64,000 nt of DNA from Mucilaginibacter sp. OK283 (GCF_900110415.1 NZ_FODR01000008.1:186001-250000); one strand, 5' to 3'; numbered from the stretch's first letter, positions 41,206 through 50,948 are shown. Translations and numbers: made by a program. The notes: generated by a model from the letters alone, not told the origin.

Positions 41206-41825
41206 TAATACTTAATATCCCTGAAAGTTATATTGATCCTGGGCCCCGGCTGTTTGGCGGTTTTGGGTACCTGGTGCAGCCAGTTATGCTGCGTAGCGCC
41301 CTGCATTATAAGCAAGCTGCCATTATTAAGGGCGATAGAAACTTTAGCGCTCTTTTGTTGCTTGTGTTTAAATTGGAAAGTGCGGGTAGCACCAAACGAT
41401 GCCGAGGCTATAACAGGATTGCCGCTCAATTCTTCTTCATCGTCGCTGTGCCAGCCCATACTGTCGCCGCCATGGCGGTAGTAGTTAAGCAGGGCCGAGT
41501 TAAATTGTTTACCGCATTGTTGCTCAGCAGCCTCCTTTATCTGCCTTAACAATGGCGTAAATGGAATGGGTGTATTTACTACGCCGGAGTAGGTGTATTC
41601 CTGGTCGCCATCGGCATACCAGGAAGTAAGCCGCGGGAAGTTGACCATTTTACCATAGATCTTCATCTTGTCCTGCTTCCAAAGGATGCTGTGTTTTAGC
41701 TGTTCAAAGATATCGAGACTACCCTCCTCTTCATAAAAATTGGGATACAGATAAACCTCACCATCAAAAGGTAGCATATTTTGATGAGCCGTTGTAAACA
41801 TTCCTAATTGATTATCTGAAAACAT
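41205..41825 (-). CDS. alkB: AlkB-type alpha-ketoglutarate-dependent DNA dioxygenase
   Basis: Fe(II)/2-oxoglutarate enzyme that removes methyl groups from alkylated bases, cytosolic. 206 residues. Iron ligands HxD in GWHSDDEEEL (His126, Asp128) and His184 (HNWLHQVP); 2-oxoglutarate Args in GPRINITFRDI (Arg196, Arg202). YYRHGGDSMGWHSDDE and IASASFGATRTFQFKHK are standard. The N-terminus and length are closer to the ALKBH2/3-like bacterial group than to E. coli AlkB. No Ada gene is next to it. A YcaQ-type glycosylase gene for related damage lies 36 kb away. The stop codon coincides with the end of a repeat array. Confidence 0.93.
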   Translation of the reverse strand: MFSDNQLGMFTTAHQNMLPFDGEVYLYPNFYEEEGSLDIFEQLKHSILWKQDKMKIYGKMVNFPRLTSWYADGDQEYTYSGVVNTPIPFTPLLRQIKEAAEQQCGKQFNSALLNYYRHGGDSMGWHSDDEEELSGNPVIASASFGATRTFQFKHKQQKSAKVSIALNNGSLLIMQGATQHNWLHQVPKTAKQPGPRINITFRDIKY

Positions 41826-41837
41826 ATTTTTAAAATT

Positions 41838-41982
41838 GAGTCAAGAGCTAAGAATCAAGAGTTAAGACAAAAACACGTATTAACACCACCTTATAGACAA
41901 GTGTATTGTCAATACGTTTAATAACATAATATTTTTATGACTACGCGGCAATCATCGCCCCCTGTGTCTTGACTCTTGACTC
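41838..41982. repeat. Heptamer array with inverted partner (unit GAGTCAA)
   Basis: Units GAGTCAA, GAGCTAA, GAATCAA and GAGTTAA (41838-41865), exactly 7 nt. The partner TCTTGAC, TCTTGAC, TC lies at 41967-41982. About 100 nt of A/T-rich DNA separates them. The left array starts 12 nt upstream of the alkB start codon. Confidence 0.85.
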
Positions 41983-41999
41983 CCTCGCCGCCACTAAAT

Positions 42000-42027
42000 A
42001 AAAAAAATCCGGCTTCTCAGCCGGACT
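42000..42027 (-). terminator. Terminator after amt
   Basis: Minus strand TCCGGCT-GAGA-AGCCGGA, a perfect 7-bp stem, followed by a run of T. Confidence 0.9.
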
Positions 42028-42060
42028 TTCGGGTTTATAGATTTGGTTTGAAATTCAAGA

Positions 42061-43368
42061 TTAAAGTTTTTCGCCGTGCTGGCTGATATCCAGCCCCACA
42101 ATTTCATCCTCGGCAGATACCCGGAGAGGCGAGATCATATCTGTTATTTTAAGTAATAACAACGATCCGAAAAACGCGAAGACAGATACGCCTACCAGTG
42201 CTAAAAGCTGCACCAAAAACAAGTGCGTTTCGCCAAAGAAAAGGCCGTTGCCGGTAGTATTTGCAGCATTTACGTGCTGATTGGCAAAAACACCGGTTAG
42301 CAGCATACCCACCATACCACCTACCCCATGGCAAGGGAATACATCAAGTGTATCATCAATGGTAGTGCGTGTACGCCACTCCACAACCAGGTTACTGATT
42401 ACGGCCGATATAATACCGATAGCCAGCGAATGGGGAACAGTTACATAACCTGCAGCCGGTGTAATGGCCACAAGGCCTACTACCGCTCCTATACAGGTAC
42501 CCATAGCAGATGGCTTGCGGCCAAGCAGCATATCAAAAAATATCCAGGTAATACCACCCGCAGCCGAAGCTGTTGTGCTGGTTGCTAAAGCGGTTACTGC
42601 CAAAGCATTGGCACCAAAGGCCGAACCGGCATTAAAACCAAACCAGCCAAACCATAAAAGCCCGGTGCCTATCATTACATAAGTAATACGGGCAGGCGAA
42701 TGATTGGCCTCATTGCGGCGTTTTAAATATAATGCAGAAGCCAGGGCGGCCCATCCGGCCGACATGTGGACTACCGTACCGCCAGCAAAGTCAAGCACGC
42801 CCAGTTTGGCCAGTATTCCATCGGGATGCCAGGTGCAATGCGCCAGCGGCGAGAATATTAAGATGGAGAACAATACCAAAAAAATAATGTACGAGTTAAA
42901 ACGGATCCGCTCGGCAAATGCACCGGTAATCAGCGCCGGGGTAATAATGGCGAATTTTAACTGGTACATGGCAAACAATAACAAAGGTATGGTTGGTGCA
43001 GCCTTCCAGGTGGCGTTACCCAGCATCCCCTTCATCATAAAATAGGTAGCAGGGTTGCCTATAATACCATGAAAACTTTCGCCAAAGGCCAGGCTAAAAC
43101 CAAAAATGCCCCAAAGTACCGTGATGATAACCATACAAACAATGCTTTGCAGCATGGTAGAGATCACGTTTTTTTTGTTGACCATCCCCCCGTAAAAGAA
43201 AGCCAGGCCGGGCGTCATGATCAAAACAAGGGCGGTCGACATCAGCATCCAGGCAATATCCCCGGTATTAAAATTGGGATTGCCGGAGTTTTTGAACTCG
43301 ACTGATGGAAACAAAAAAGTAAGCGTAAGAATTATAAGTATAATTAGAAAAGGAATATACCGCTTCAT
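42061..43368 (-). CDS. amt: Ammonium transporter
   Basis: Trimeric membrane channel/transporter for ammonium. 435 residues, about eleven helices. Typical signs: N-terminal DIAWMLMSTALVLIMTPGLAFFYGGMV, FAMYQLKFAIITPALITGAFAER, DFAGGTVVHMSAGWAALASALYL (the first pore His) and CHGVGGMVGMLLTGVFAN (the second pore His). The N-terminus has an extra hydrophobic helix that may be a cleaved signal, as in E. coli AmtB. No glnK is next to it, although PII partners are usually neighbours, so control by PII would have to act from elsewhere. A strong terminator follows. Confidence 0.96.
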   Translation of the reverse strand: MKRYIPFLIILIILTLTFLFPSVEFKNSGNPNFNTGDIAWMLMSTALVLIMTPGLAFFYGGMVNKKNVISTMLQSIVCMVIITVLWGIFGFSLAFGESFHGIIGNPATYFMMKGMLGNATWKAAPTIPLLLFAMYQLKFAIITPALITGAFAERIRFNSYIIFLVLFSILIFSPLAHCTWHPDGILAKLGVLDFAGGTVVHMSAGWAALASALYLKRRNEANHSPARITYVMIGTGLLWFGWFGFNAGSAFGANALAVTALATSTTASAAGGITWIFFDMLLGRKPSAMGTCIGAVVGLVAITPAAGYVTVPHSLAIGIISAVISNLVVEWRTRTTIDDTLDVFPCHGVGGMVGMLLTGVFANQHVNAANTTGNGLFFGETHLFLVQLLALVGVSVFAFFGSLLLLKITDMISPLRVSAEDEIVGLDISQHGEKL

Positions 43369-43470
43369 TTAATTTTAAACTTGTTAAAAAACAGCCTAAA
43401 TTAATACTTTTCTATCGATAAAAAGAAGATTATGTTAACTTTATATTAAATAGGTAATAAAAAATTACTT

Positions 43471-44970
43471 TTACAGGTATTTTAAAACAAAATCCGGGAA
43501 AACTCCCAGCAAAACCAACACAAAACTTATAATTACAACTAAAATGAGCAGATTATAAGATTTTTTATATTCAATATCCTGATTTTCTGACCTTTTAAGG
43601 AATAAATTAAGTGGAATTTTAATGTAGTAAAACAAGCTTACTACTGTTGTTAAAGCCCCGGTAGCCATCATCAGCATCAGCCAGATGCTATGATTTTGCT
43701 GATATAGCCCGTACACTGCCGAAAACACAAACACCTTACCTGTAAAACCGGCACTCACCGGCAAACCTGTAAGCGATATTAATATAATAGTGAAACAAAC
43801 ACCGGCAACAGGGTACTTTAAACCAAGGCCTTTATAGTCGTCCAGGTTTTCGGCGCCCATTACATTGGTAAAATAAGTTGCCAGCACCAATGCGCCAATA
43901 TTGGCCAATCCATAAACCAACAGGTAATAAGTTAAAGCCGATATTCCTTGCTGGTTAAGCACCACCACTGCCATCAGCGCGAAACCGGTATGGCCAATGC
44001 TGGAGTAAGCCAGCATCCGTTTAATATTGCTTTGCAATACCGCGGCAAAGTTCCCCGCTATCATGCTGATAATACCCGCCGCTGACAGCACAATAACCAG
44101 ATCGAACCCAGTATTGGTACCCAATAGCATAAAAGGAGGTAAAAGGTTGACCAATAAAGCAAACGCGGCAATTTTGGGTAAAGTTGACAGGTATGCTGTA
44201 ACCGGCGTTGCCGCGCCCTGGTACACATCGGGCACCCAAAAATGAACGGGAACAAATGACAGCTTAAACCCGAGGCCCACCAACACCAGCACAATAGCAA
44301 AGGCCGAGCTGAGGTGATTAACCTTTAAAAGTTCCATAACGGTATTGTGCTGCAAAATATCCAGCGAGCCACTGAACGCATACAACAACGACATACCATA
44401 AAGCATAATGGCCGATGATGCTGCCCCAAACAATACATACTTTAAGCCCGCCTCGGTACTAAAGGCGTTCTCGCTCCGGTAAGCTACCATCAGATACGAT
44501 GCGATAGAAACCATCTCGATAGCCAGGTAAATAGACAGCAGGTTTACCGCCATTACCATTAAATGCAGGCCGAATATGGAAGCGATGGTGATGGTATATA
44601 AATCTGATAAGCCTTTTTGGTGGCGTTTCAGTTTCTCGTCCCACGTAAAATACAACAGCAGGATAAAGGCAAGCAAATCGATGATTACTTTAAACCACAG
44701 TCCGCTCCGGCTAAGGAGCATCATTTGGCTAAACAACAGGTGTGGCCCGTCCAATATCAACCCAAATTGCTTTAAATCGGCAAATACAATCAGCAGCAAA
44801 CCTATTACAGCTACCATGCGGCAATAAATGGCAGATGCTTTACCAAACAGCAAATCGGTTATCATCACAAACACAAACAGCAAACCCAGGTATGCTTCGG
44901 GCATAAAATAGTGCAGGCTGGCAATTACCTGGGTTAGCTGTTCGGATATGTTGATGAGCAGTTGATGCAT
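43471..44970 (-). CDS. nuoN: NADH-quinone oxidoreductase subunit N
   Basis: Antiporter-like membrane subunit of respiratory complex I. 499 residues, about fourteen helices. Contains the conserved Lys in LSFVPVHFWVPDVYQGAATPVTAYLST, then LAYSSIGHTGFALMAVVV and AMEMVSIASYLMVAYR-like IEMVSIASYLMVAY (Glu of helix 5). Last gene of the nuo group here: a MuiA-like gene ends 5 nt before its start, so nuoN is probably translated from the same message as that gene and nuoM. Confidence 0.96.
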   Translation of the reverse strand: MHQLLINISEQLTQVIASLHYFMPEAYLGLLFVFVMITDLLFGKASAIYCRMVAVIGLLLIVFADLKQFGLILDGPHLLFSQMMLLSRSGLWFKVIIDLLAFILLLYFTWDEKLKRHQKGLSDLYTITIASIFGLHLMVMAVNLLSIYLAIEMVSIASYLMVAYRSENAFSTEAGLKYVLFGAASSAIMLYGMSLLYAFSGSLDILQHNTVMELLKVNHLSSAFAIVLVLVGLGFKLSFVPVHFWVPDVYQGAATPVTAYLSTLPKIAAFALLVNLLPPFMLLGTNTGFDLVIVLSAAGIISMIAGNFAAVLQSNIKRMLAYSSIGHTGFALMAVVVLNQQGISALTYYLLVYGLANIGALVLATYFTNVMGAENLDDYKGLGLKYPVAGVCFTIILISLTGLPVSAGFTGKVFVFSAVYGLYQQNHSIWLMLMMATGALTTVVSLFYYIKIPLNLFLKRSENQDIEYKKSYNLLILVVIISFVLVLLGVFPDFVLKYL

Positions 44971-44975
44971 TTATA

Positions 44976-46871
44976 TTATTGAACTATTACTGATTGATCC
45001 TTGGGATATTTAACCTGGTACTTTAACAGCACCTTTTTATCATCCTGCGAATTTAACACGAAATTCCATGAAAGTTTGCCCGTATGGGCATCCAATTTTG
45101 CACCCGATATTTCCTGCACATCTACCTGTATATCGGTATTTTGCGAAACGGGCACCTGGTCTTCTACCAATAAACTAACCGGCTGGCTTTTGCGGTTTTT
45201 AGCTTCAATGAGCCAGTTGCGGGTCTCTTTTTTGTTAGATCCAAATACCTGCCTGCCTGCCAATTCTTTTTGCAGGGTACGGGTAACCACTATATTTTTA
45301 TCGTTCCCTAAGGATAAATTCAACGTATCGGTAGTGGCCTGTGTATTAATCAGCGACTTGCCGATAAACGTTCCCTCAAAAAACAAACTGGCTTCACCGG
45401 ATAGGAAATTGTATTTGTTCCAGTTGGCAAGCTGGGCGGTTAAAAACACATCTGTGCTTATTTTGGGCGCTACGTAATACTGGTAGCTGGCTTCCAGGTC
45501 AAACTGGCCAATCTCTACCATATACTGCTTGCCGTCGGTTGGTACGGTGTAGGGGTTGGCAATGGCAAACTCTACGTTGGTTTGGTTTTCGATTTTTTGA
45601 ACTTCTATCGGTGTAGTGGAGTAGCCTAAACTTGAAATTCCCCTGATCTTTATTTTATCACTTGATCCGGGTATAACACTCGCTCCGGAAACCCGACCTT
45701 CAAGAGCGTCTGATGTACTGCTGTAACCCACCACAACAACCTCATTTAAAGCCCGAGCTGATGGCTTGAGCGCTACACTTATTACTGCAGCATTAGCCTG
45801 CCGCTCCATCGTTTCATAACCAATGTAGCTATAAGTTATGGTTGGGTTACCTCCGGGTACCTGGATATCGTAATTACCATCCTTATCGCTTACAGTGCCT
45901 ATGGAAGAACCTTTTATCCTGATAGATACGCCAGACAAGGGCTGCCCGTCCTCCTGTGCAACAACTTTGCCCGTAACTTTGGTGATGCTGCCGGCAGCTC
46001 CTGAATAATACATGCCAAAATTTAAATAATCCGGGGTAAGCTCGGGCTTACTGCCGCTTACGGTTGGGTTGCCTGTTGACAGGGTGATTTTTATGTTCTT
46101 CCATTCCTCGCCGCTTTGCTGCGATACATTAGCTTTGTAGGTAATGCTGATGGGGCTGTTTACATTTTTGGCCCTGATATCATAAACCGGGTACCAGCTG
46201 GCGGTATGCACCACATAGTTGATGGTAAATGCAGACTGCAGATCGGTTTTAGACGATACCGTAACCAACACATTACTGGTAGTGCTGCGGCGGCCTTTAA
46301 CAATATCTACAATTTGCTTATCATATTTTTGAAGCTCGAGGTTTAGCAGTGCAACCTGGTCGGCCACGGCTTGTTGTTTTTGTTTGATCTCGGTTAGGCG
46401 GGCTGTTTGAAAATCAAGCGCCTGTTTGAGTTTTATAATGTCGAGCCCATTTTTTTCTCCGCTGCCAACCTGGTTTTTTGATAGCATATCGGCCTCTTCC
46501 TGGTAAATAGGGAGCAGGCTGTTTTGTAGGGATATTTTATCCCTGATAAGTTTTTGCTGGGCCTGCAGGTCGGTAATTTGTTTTTGCTTTAGTTCTTCGT
46601 TTAAAAAATCAAGTTCGTGCTTAACCGATAGGATAGTAAAATTGCCCCCGGCGCTCACCTGCAGGCTTTGCACATCCATATCTGCCGATAGGTTATTGAA
46701 TACCAGGGTAGATGTGCCCGCGCTAATATTTACCTGCGCGGTACGGCTTACCTGCGCACCGCTTAAAAACACGGTAACTTTTTGAACTTTCGAGGCAATT
46801 TTTTGCCCTTCGTCGGCTTTGGAGGCAATAGCTATAAATAAAAAAATAGCGGTTGATAGTTTTTTGAACAT
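44976..46871 (-). CDS. MuiA-family (DUF4139/DUF4140) protein with a CarboxypepD_reg-like insert
   Basis: About 631 residues from ATG 46871 (signal peptide MFKKLSTAIFLFIAIASKA); a 42-residue upstream extension to 46997 is unlikely to be used. Parts in order: DUF4140 (VTVFLSGAQVSRTAQVNI), a long coiled coil (LNEELKQKQITDLQAQQKL), the DUF4139 start (ASWYPVYDIRAK), then an inserted domain: TGKVVAQEDGQPLSGVSIRI (CarboxypepD_reg-like) running into LNEVVVVGYSSTSDALEGRV and KIRGISS, which resembles the N-terminal and plug-start region of SusC/TonB receptors. DUF4139 then resumes to the end. It is predicted to be periplasmic. MuiA relatives are linked to mucoidy control; the role here is unknown. Confidence 0.85.
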   Translation of the reverse strand: MFKKLSTAIFLFIAIASKADEGQKIASKVQKVTVFLSGAQVSRTAQVNISAGTSTLVFNNLSADMDVQSLQVSAGGNFTILSVKHELDFLNEELKQKQITDLQAQQKLIRDKISLQNSLLPIYQEEADMLSKNQVGSGEKNGLDIIKLKQALDFQTARLTEIKQKQQAVADQVALLNLELQKYDKQIVDIVKGRRSTTSNVLVTVSSKTDLQSAFTINYVVHTASWYPVYDIRAKNVNSPISITYKANVSQQSGEEWKNIKITLSTGNPTVSGSKPELTPDYLNFGMYYSGAAGSITKVTGKVVAQEDGQPLSGVSIRIKGSSIGTVSDKDGNYDIQVPGGNPTITYSYIGYETMERQANAAVISVALKPSARALNEVVVVGYSSTSDALEGRVSGASVIPGSSDKIKIRGISSLGYSTTPIEVQKIENQTNVEFAIANPYTVPTDGKQYMVEIGQFDLEASYQYYVAPKISTDVFLTAQLANWNKYNFLSGEASLFFEGTFIGKSLINTQATTDTLNLSLGNDKNIVVTRTLQKELAGRQVFGSNKKETRNWLIEAKNRKSQPVSLLVEDQVPVSQNTDIQVDVQEISGAKLDAHTGKLSWNFVLNSQDDKKVLLKYQVKYPKDQSVIVQ

Positions 46872-46997
46872 AACGTCTTCGGTTAAATGGATACTTGCTT
46901 TTAGTTTTCCCCCATCAGCCTCAAAGGGCGTTGGGTAAACTAAAGATGCAGCGGTATGCATTTTTCCATAAAAGAATTTATGCTGGTACACTATCAA

Positions 46998-48602
46998 TTA
47001 TTTGGTGTGTAAAAATTGTATAAAAGCTAATACCGAATCGTTGATCTTATCAAAAACCAATGATGGCATTATACCCAATGCCAGGGCGATGATGGCCAGT
47101 GGCGCAAGGGTAAGTTTCTCGCGCATGTTTAAATCTGTCAGCGCTATTTTCCAAACGGCACCACCTTTTAATGATTCTTTACCGAAGAACATGCGCTGCA
47201 GTGTCCATAAAAAGTAGGCCGCGCCAAACAGTATGCCCAGCGTTCCAAAAACGGCCATCCAATAGGGTAACAAACCATTTTCTGTATGCGATTTAAATAC
47301 ACCGGCTAATGTAAACGCCTCGGCCACAAATGCCGAAAAGCCCGGCAAGCCCAACGAGGCAAAAAAGGCGATCATGACAAAGGCCGTATATTTTGGCATC
47401 AGGGTAGCCAGGCCACGGAAATGGTAAATATCCCTGTCGTGCACCCGATTGTAGATAACCCCTACCAGGAAAAACAGCATGGTTGATAAAAAGCCGTGGC
47501 TCACCATCTGCATTACTGCTCCGCTTACGCCCTCGGCAGTCTGCGATGCAATGCCCAGCAGTACAAAACCCATATGCGATACTGAGGAATAAGCGATCAT
47601 CCGTTTCAGATCGCGTTGTGCAAGCGCGTTGAAGGCGCCGTATAAAATGGAGATAACTCCTAACAGGCCCAACCAAAAGGCATGCGCGGTAGCTACTTCG
47701 GGGAAGATGCCTATACAGATGCGGATAATACCGTAGCCGCCAATTTTTAACAGGATACCGGCAAGGATAATAGATACCGGTGTAGGTGCCTCTACGTGCG
47801 CGTCGGGTAGCCATGTATGCAAGGGCACTACAGGCACTTTAATAGCAAAGGCGATAAATAATACCACAAAACCCACGGTACGCGCAGGCATGCCTAATAT
47901 GGTTTGGTGGCCTGCCAGGGAAAACACCGACCCGGCATTGAAGTTGGCCGGGTTCATCATCTGCACCATGTTAAAAGTATGATTACCGGTGGCCGGATCG
48001 GTAACCGAGAGGTACAAACCCACCATCACCAATAACATAAATACCGAACCAAAAAGGGTGTACAAAAAGAACTTGATGGAAGCATACTCGCGCCTTGCAC
48101 CACCCCACATCCCGATCAGGAAGTACAGCGGCAACAGCATCAACTCATAAAACATATAAAACAGGAAGAAATCCAGCGCGCAAAACACGCCGATAACGGC
48201 CATATCCAGCAATAAAAACAACAGGAAAAAACCTTTAAGGTTGCTCTTGATTTCCCAGCAGGCCAGGGTGGCTATTACCAATACCAGCGACGTCATCACC
48301 AGTAAGGTGATGGAAATGCCATCTATCCCTACGAAATAATCAATCTGCATTTTGCCCAGGCTTCCCAGGTTAAGGCTTATCCATGGCAGTTTTTGCACAA
48401 ACTGAAATTGCTCTTCGTGGTTAATGCCTCCGTAGTTTGCCCCGGTTTTAAAATTGATATACATCCAGATGCTGATGCCCAGTTGCATCAAAGTAGCGCC
48501 AAGGGTAATATATTTAAAGCTGTTGCGCATGCTTGACGGCAGCAGCATAATAATAATGCCGAACAGTACAGGTATAAATATGAGTAGCGTTAATATATTC
48601 AT
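46998..48602 (-). CDS. nuoM: NADH-quinone oxidoreductase subunit M
   Basis: Antiporter-like proton-pumping subunit of complex I. 534 residues, about fourteen helices. FYMFYELMLLPLYFLIGMWGG carries the helix-5 Glu, and VPVVPLHTWLPDAHVEAPTPVSIILAGILLK the helix-7 Lys. KRMIAYSSVSHMGFVLLGIAS is a standard NuoM block. It begins 5 nt after the nuoL stop. The next gene is the MuiA-like one rather than nuoN, with a 126-nt gap to its likely ATG. Confidence 0.97.
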   Translation of the reverse strand: MNILTLLIFIPVLFGIIIMLLPSSMRNSFKYITLGATLMQLGISIWMYINFKTGANYGGINHEEQFQFVQKLPWISLNLGSLGKMQIDYFVGIDGISITLLVMTSLVLVIATLACWEIKSNLKGFFLLFLLLDMAVIGVFCALDFFLFYMFYELMLLPLYFLIGMWGGARREYASIKFFLYTLFGSVFMLLVMVGLYLSVTDPATGNHTFNMVQMMNPANFNAGSVFSLAGHQTILGMPARTVGFVVLFIAFAIKVPVVPLHTWLPDAHVEAPTPVSIILAGILLKIGGYGIIRICIGIFPEVATAHAFWLGLLGVISILYGAFNALAQRDLKRMIAYSSVSHMGFVLLGIASQTAEGVSGAVMQMVSHGFLSTMLFFLVGVIYNRVHDRDIYHFRGLATLMPKYTAFVMIAFFASLGLPGFSAFVAEAFTLAGVFKSHTENGLLPYWMAVFGTLGILFGAAYFLWTLQRMFFGKESLKGGAVWKIALTDLNMREKLTLAPLAIIALALGIMPSLVFDKINDSVLAFIQFLHTK

Positions 48603-48607
48603 CAGGT

Positions 48608-50719
48608 TTATATCAGTATTTTTAAAATAAACATCAGCAGCACAATGGCCAGCATACTAAACAAATAATATTGCACTTTACCCCCCTGGAATTTACGTGC
48701 AAAATTGCCAATACTTTGGACAATGGCCGCCATCAGGTGCAAAAATCCATCGACGATATATTTATCAGCCCAGGCGGCAAAACCGGCAACGCATCTGCTC
48801 ATAGTGGCAAGCAGATGGATAAATCCATCAATAATATTTTTATCAAACCAGTACATGAGCTTGCCCAGCCCTAATACGGGTTTTACAAATAGGCGCTTGT
48901 ATATTTTATCGAAGTACCATTGGTTGTAGGATAAACTGTATAAAAACCCGGTTTGCGGGAATGAAAAACTGCTTTGTTTTACATAGATGGCATAAGCAGC
49001 GTAAATGACCAGTAGGCTGAAAATATTTACCAACGCCGGGATGATAAGGTGATAAATGCTTTCGATTTTGCTGATCGGCGAAATATTGGTTCCTTGAAAT
49101 AACCAGCTTTGTTGGTAAGAAAACGGGGTAAACGAAAACAACGGAAAGAAGCAGCAAAGCGCCAATAATACCAAAGGCAGTTTGTATTGCCAGCCACCAT
49201 CTGCCATATGAAACTTTAAGTTCGGGTAGATTTTGTTCAGCCTGAATTCGCCAAAGAAAACTTTGAAGATCAGCCGGGCCACATAGAAAGCCGTAAGCCA
49301 GCTGGTTAATAACGCCATGACAGGGATTATCTTAAACCAGGCAGCTTTACCATCGCTCCATTCAAAAGCCTGGATCAGGATACCATCTTTAGATAGATAG
49401 CCCGATGTAAGCGGCAAACCTATCAACGCCAAACCACCAATAAGGGCGACGACGAAAGTTAGCGTCAATTTTTTACGCAGGCCACCCATTAACGAAATAT
49501 CCTGCGGATCAATATCGAGGTTGTTATCATCCTTAACATGCTGCATTTCATGGATCACGATACCGGCCACCAGGAAAAGTAAACACTTAAAAAACGCATG
49601 CGTAGCCAAATGAAACAGCGACGATGAGTAAGCACCTACCCCCATACCCAAAACCATAAAACCTAATTGCGATATGGTAGAATATGCAAGCACCCGTTTT
49701 AAATCATTTTGCGTAAGCGCGATAGTGGCCGCCATAAAAGCAGTAAAACAGCCAATGCAGGCGAGTATGGTAAGCTCTGTTTGGGTAAATATTGGGTAAA
49801 CCCTGCCTAACAGGAACACCCCGGCGGCCACCATAGTAGCAGCGTGTATTAACGCAGATACCGATGTTGGCCCTTCCATAGCGTCGGGCAGCCAGGTATG
49901 TAACGGGAACTGTGCCGATTTAGCAGCAACTGCTAAAACGATACCTGCGACGGCGATGTATTGCCAGATGGCGGGTAGTGAGCCAGAAGCCCCACCGGAT
50001 AGCCATATTGACCCGTAAGACGTTGGCAGCAAATCGGGCTGTATAGCCCATTGCCCATCCCTTATGGCAGAAATACTGAGCATCCCCTCATGCCCAAATA
50101 ACGCATTGATATCAAAAGTGCCATACATGACAAACAGGATAATTATTGCGCTTAGCAAGCCAATATCACCTATCCTATTCATGATAAAGGCTTTTTTATT
50201 GGCCTGTACCGCTTTATCTTTTGTAAACCAAAAACCGATTAAAAGGTACGATGAAAAGCCCACCAGTTCCCAGAAAGCGTAAAACAGCACCAGGTTATCC
50301 ACCACTACCAAAGCCAGCATGCTGAAACAGAAGAAGCTGAGGTAGGTAAAGTAGCGGCTATACCTGTCATCATGATTCATATACGCCGTAGAGTAAATAT
50401 GCACCGGCAATGCAATAACCGACACCAGCAACAGCATCAATGCCGATAGGTTATTGAGCAGAAGGCCCGCATAAACTTTGGTATCGCCAATAGTAAACCA
50501 AACCTGTTTTACGTGAATCTGCGGATTATTCCATACCCCGGCAAATACTTTGGCTGCCAAAACACAACTTAACAAAATAGCCACGGCAGATGCCCAACCC
50601 GCAACCTTACTTTTTACCGGCAGGCAAAAGTTTACCAAAGCAGCAAGCAGCGGCGATGCTACAGCTGCAAGGGTGCAGGCGATGAGGGTGGTGTCGGTAT
50701 GGGATATTTCGTTGTTCAA
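48608..50719 (-). CDS. nuoL: NADH-quinone oxidoreductase subunit L
   Basis: Distal antiporter-like subunit of complex I with the lateral helix. 703 residues. LVLFYAFWELVGFSSYLLIGFW, FPLHTWLPDAMEGPTSVSALIHAATMV and LAYSTISQLGFMVLGMGVGAY are canonical, followed by the long amphipathic helix region and a C-terminal helix (VQYYLFSMLAIVLLMFILKIL). The start appears to be TTG (50717-50719): no ATG lies in frame upstream, and the next internal Met would cut into the first helices. A 229-nt gap with repeat elements separates it from nuoK. Confidence 0.96.
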   Translation of the reverse strand: MNNEISHTDTTLIACTLAAVASPLLAALVNFCLPVKSKVAGWASAVAILLSCVLAAKVFAGVWNNPQIHVKQVWFTIGDTKVYAGLLLNNLSALMLLLVSVIALPVHIYSTAYMNHDDRYSRYFTYLSFFCFSMLALVVVDNLVLFYAFWELVGFSSYLLIGFWFTKDKAVQANKKAFIMNRIGDIGLLSAIIILFVMYGTFDINALFGHEGMLSISAIRDGQWAIQPDLLPTSYGSIWLSGGASGSLPAIWQYIAVAGIVLAVAAKSAQFPLHTWLPDAMEGPTSVSALIHAATMVAAGVFLLGRVYPIFTQTELTILACIGCFTAFMAATIALTQNDLKRVLAYSTISQLGFMVLGMGVGAYSSSLFHLATHAFFKCLLFLVAGIVIHEMQHVKDDNNLDIDPQDISLMGGLRKKLTLTFVVALIGGLALIGLPLTSGYLSKDGILIQAFEWSDGKAAWFKIIPVMALLTSWLTAFYVARLIFKVFFGEFRLNKIYPNLKFHMADGGWQYKLPLVLLALCCFFPLFSFTPFSYQQSWLFQGTNISPISKIESIYHLIIPALVNIFSLLVIYAAYAIYVKQSSFSFPQTGFLYSLSYNQWYFDKIYKRLFVKPVLGLGKLMYWFDKNIIDGFIHLLATMSRCVAGFAAWADKYIVDGFLHLMAAIVQSIGNFARKFQGGKVQYYLFSMLAIVLLMFILKILI

Positions 50720-50760
50720 ACTGTCGTTGCCTTAGGCGTATATTTTAATAGTTTTTTAAG

Positions 50761-50855
50761 CGTCATTGCGAGGTACGAAGCAATCCCCAACTTGCAGTTC
50801 CGCCTGCAAAGTGGCGACTTGTCCTAAAGAGATTGCTTCGTACCTCGCAATGACG
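50761..50855. repeat. MITE-like palindromic element, copy 1 (nuoL-nuoK gap)
   Basis: About 95 bp with terminal inverted repeats: CGTCATTGCGAGGTACGAAG at the left is matched by CTTCGTACCTCGCAATGACG at the right. Copy 2 at 53716-53812 is in opposite orientation and shares the ends and a CTAAAGAGATTGCTT block. Confidence 0.9.
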
Positions 50856-50882
50856 ATCTCTTTATTGTTTATGTTAAAATCC

Positions 50883-50915
50883 AGACTTACGAAGTTTTAA
50901 AAACTTCGTAAGTCT
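50883..50915. repeat. 33-bp palindrome, copy 3
   Basis: Perfect stem version of the AGACTT-nnn-AAGTTTTAAAAACTT-nnn-AAGTCT family (variable triplets ACG and CGT), downstream of nuoK. Confidence 0.88.
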
Positions 50916-50948
50916 CTACGTTGACAGCCGCTAAATACTTTCTCATCA

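Noticed and set aside
46872..46997. N-terminal extension of the MuiA-like protein to 46997
   Set aside because: It would place 42 residues before a clear signal peptide; ATG 46871 directly precedes that peptide.
47293..47814. 173-codon frame overlapping nuoM
   Set aside because: Frame-shifted shadow of nuoM with atypical Arg/Cys/Tyr composition.
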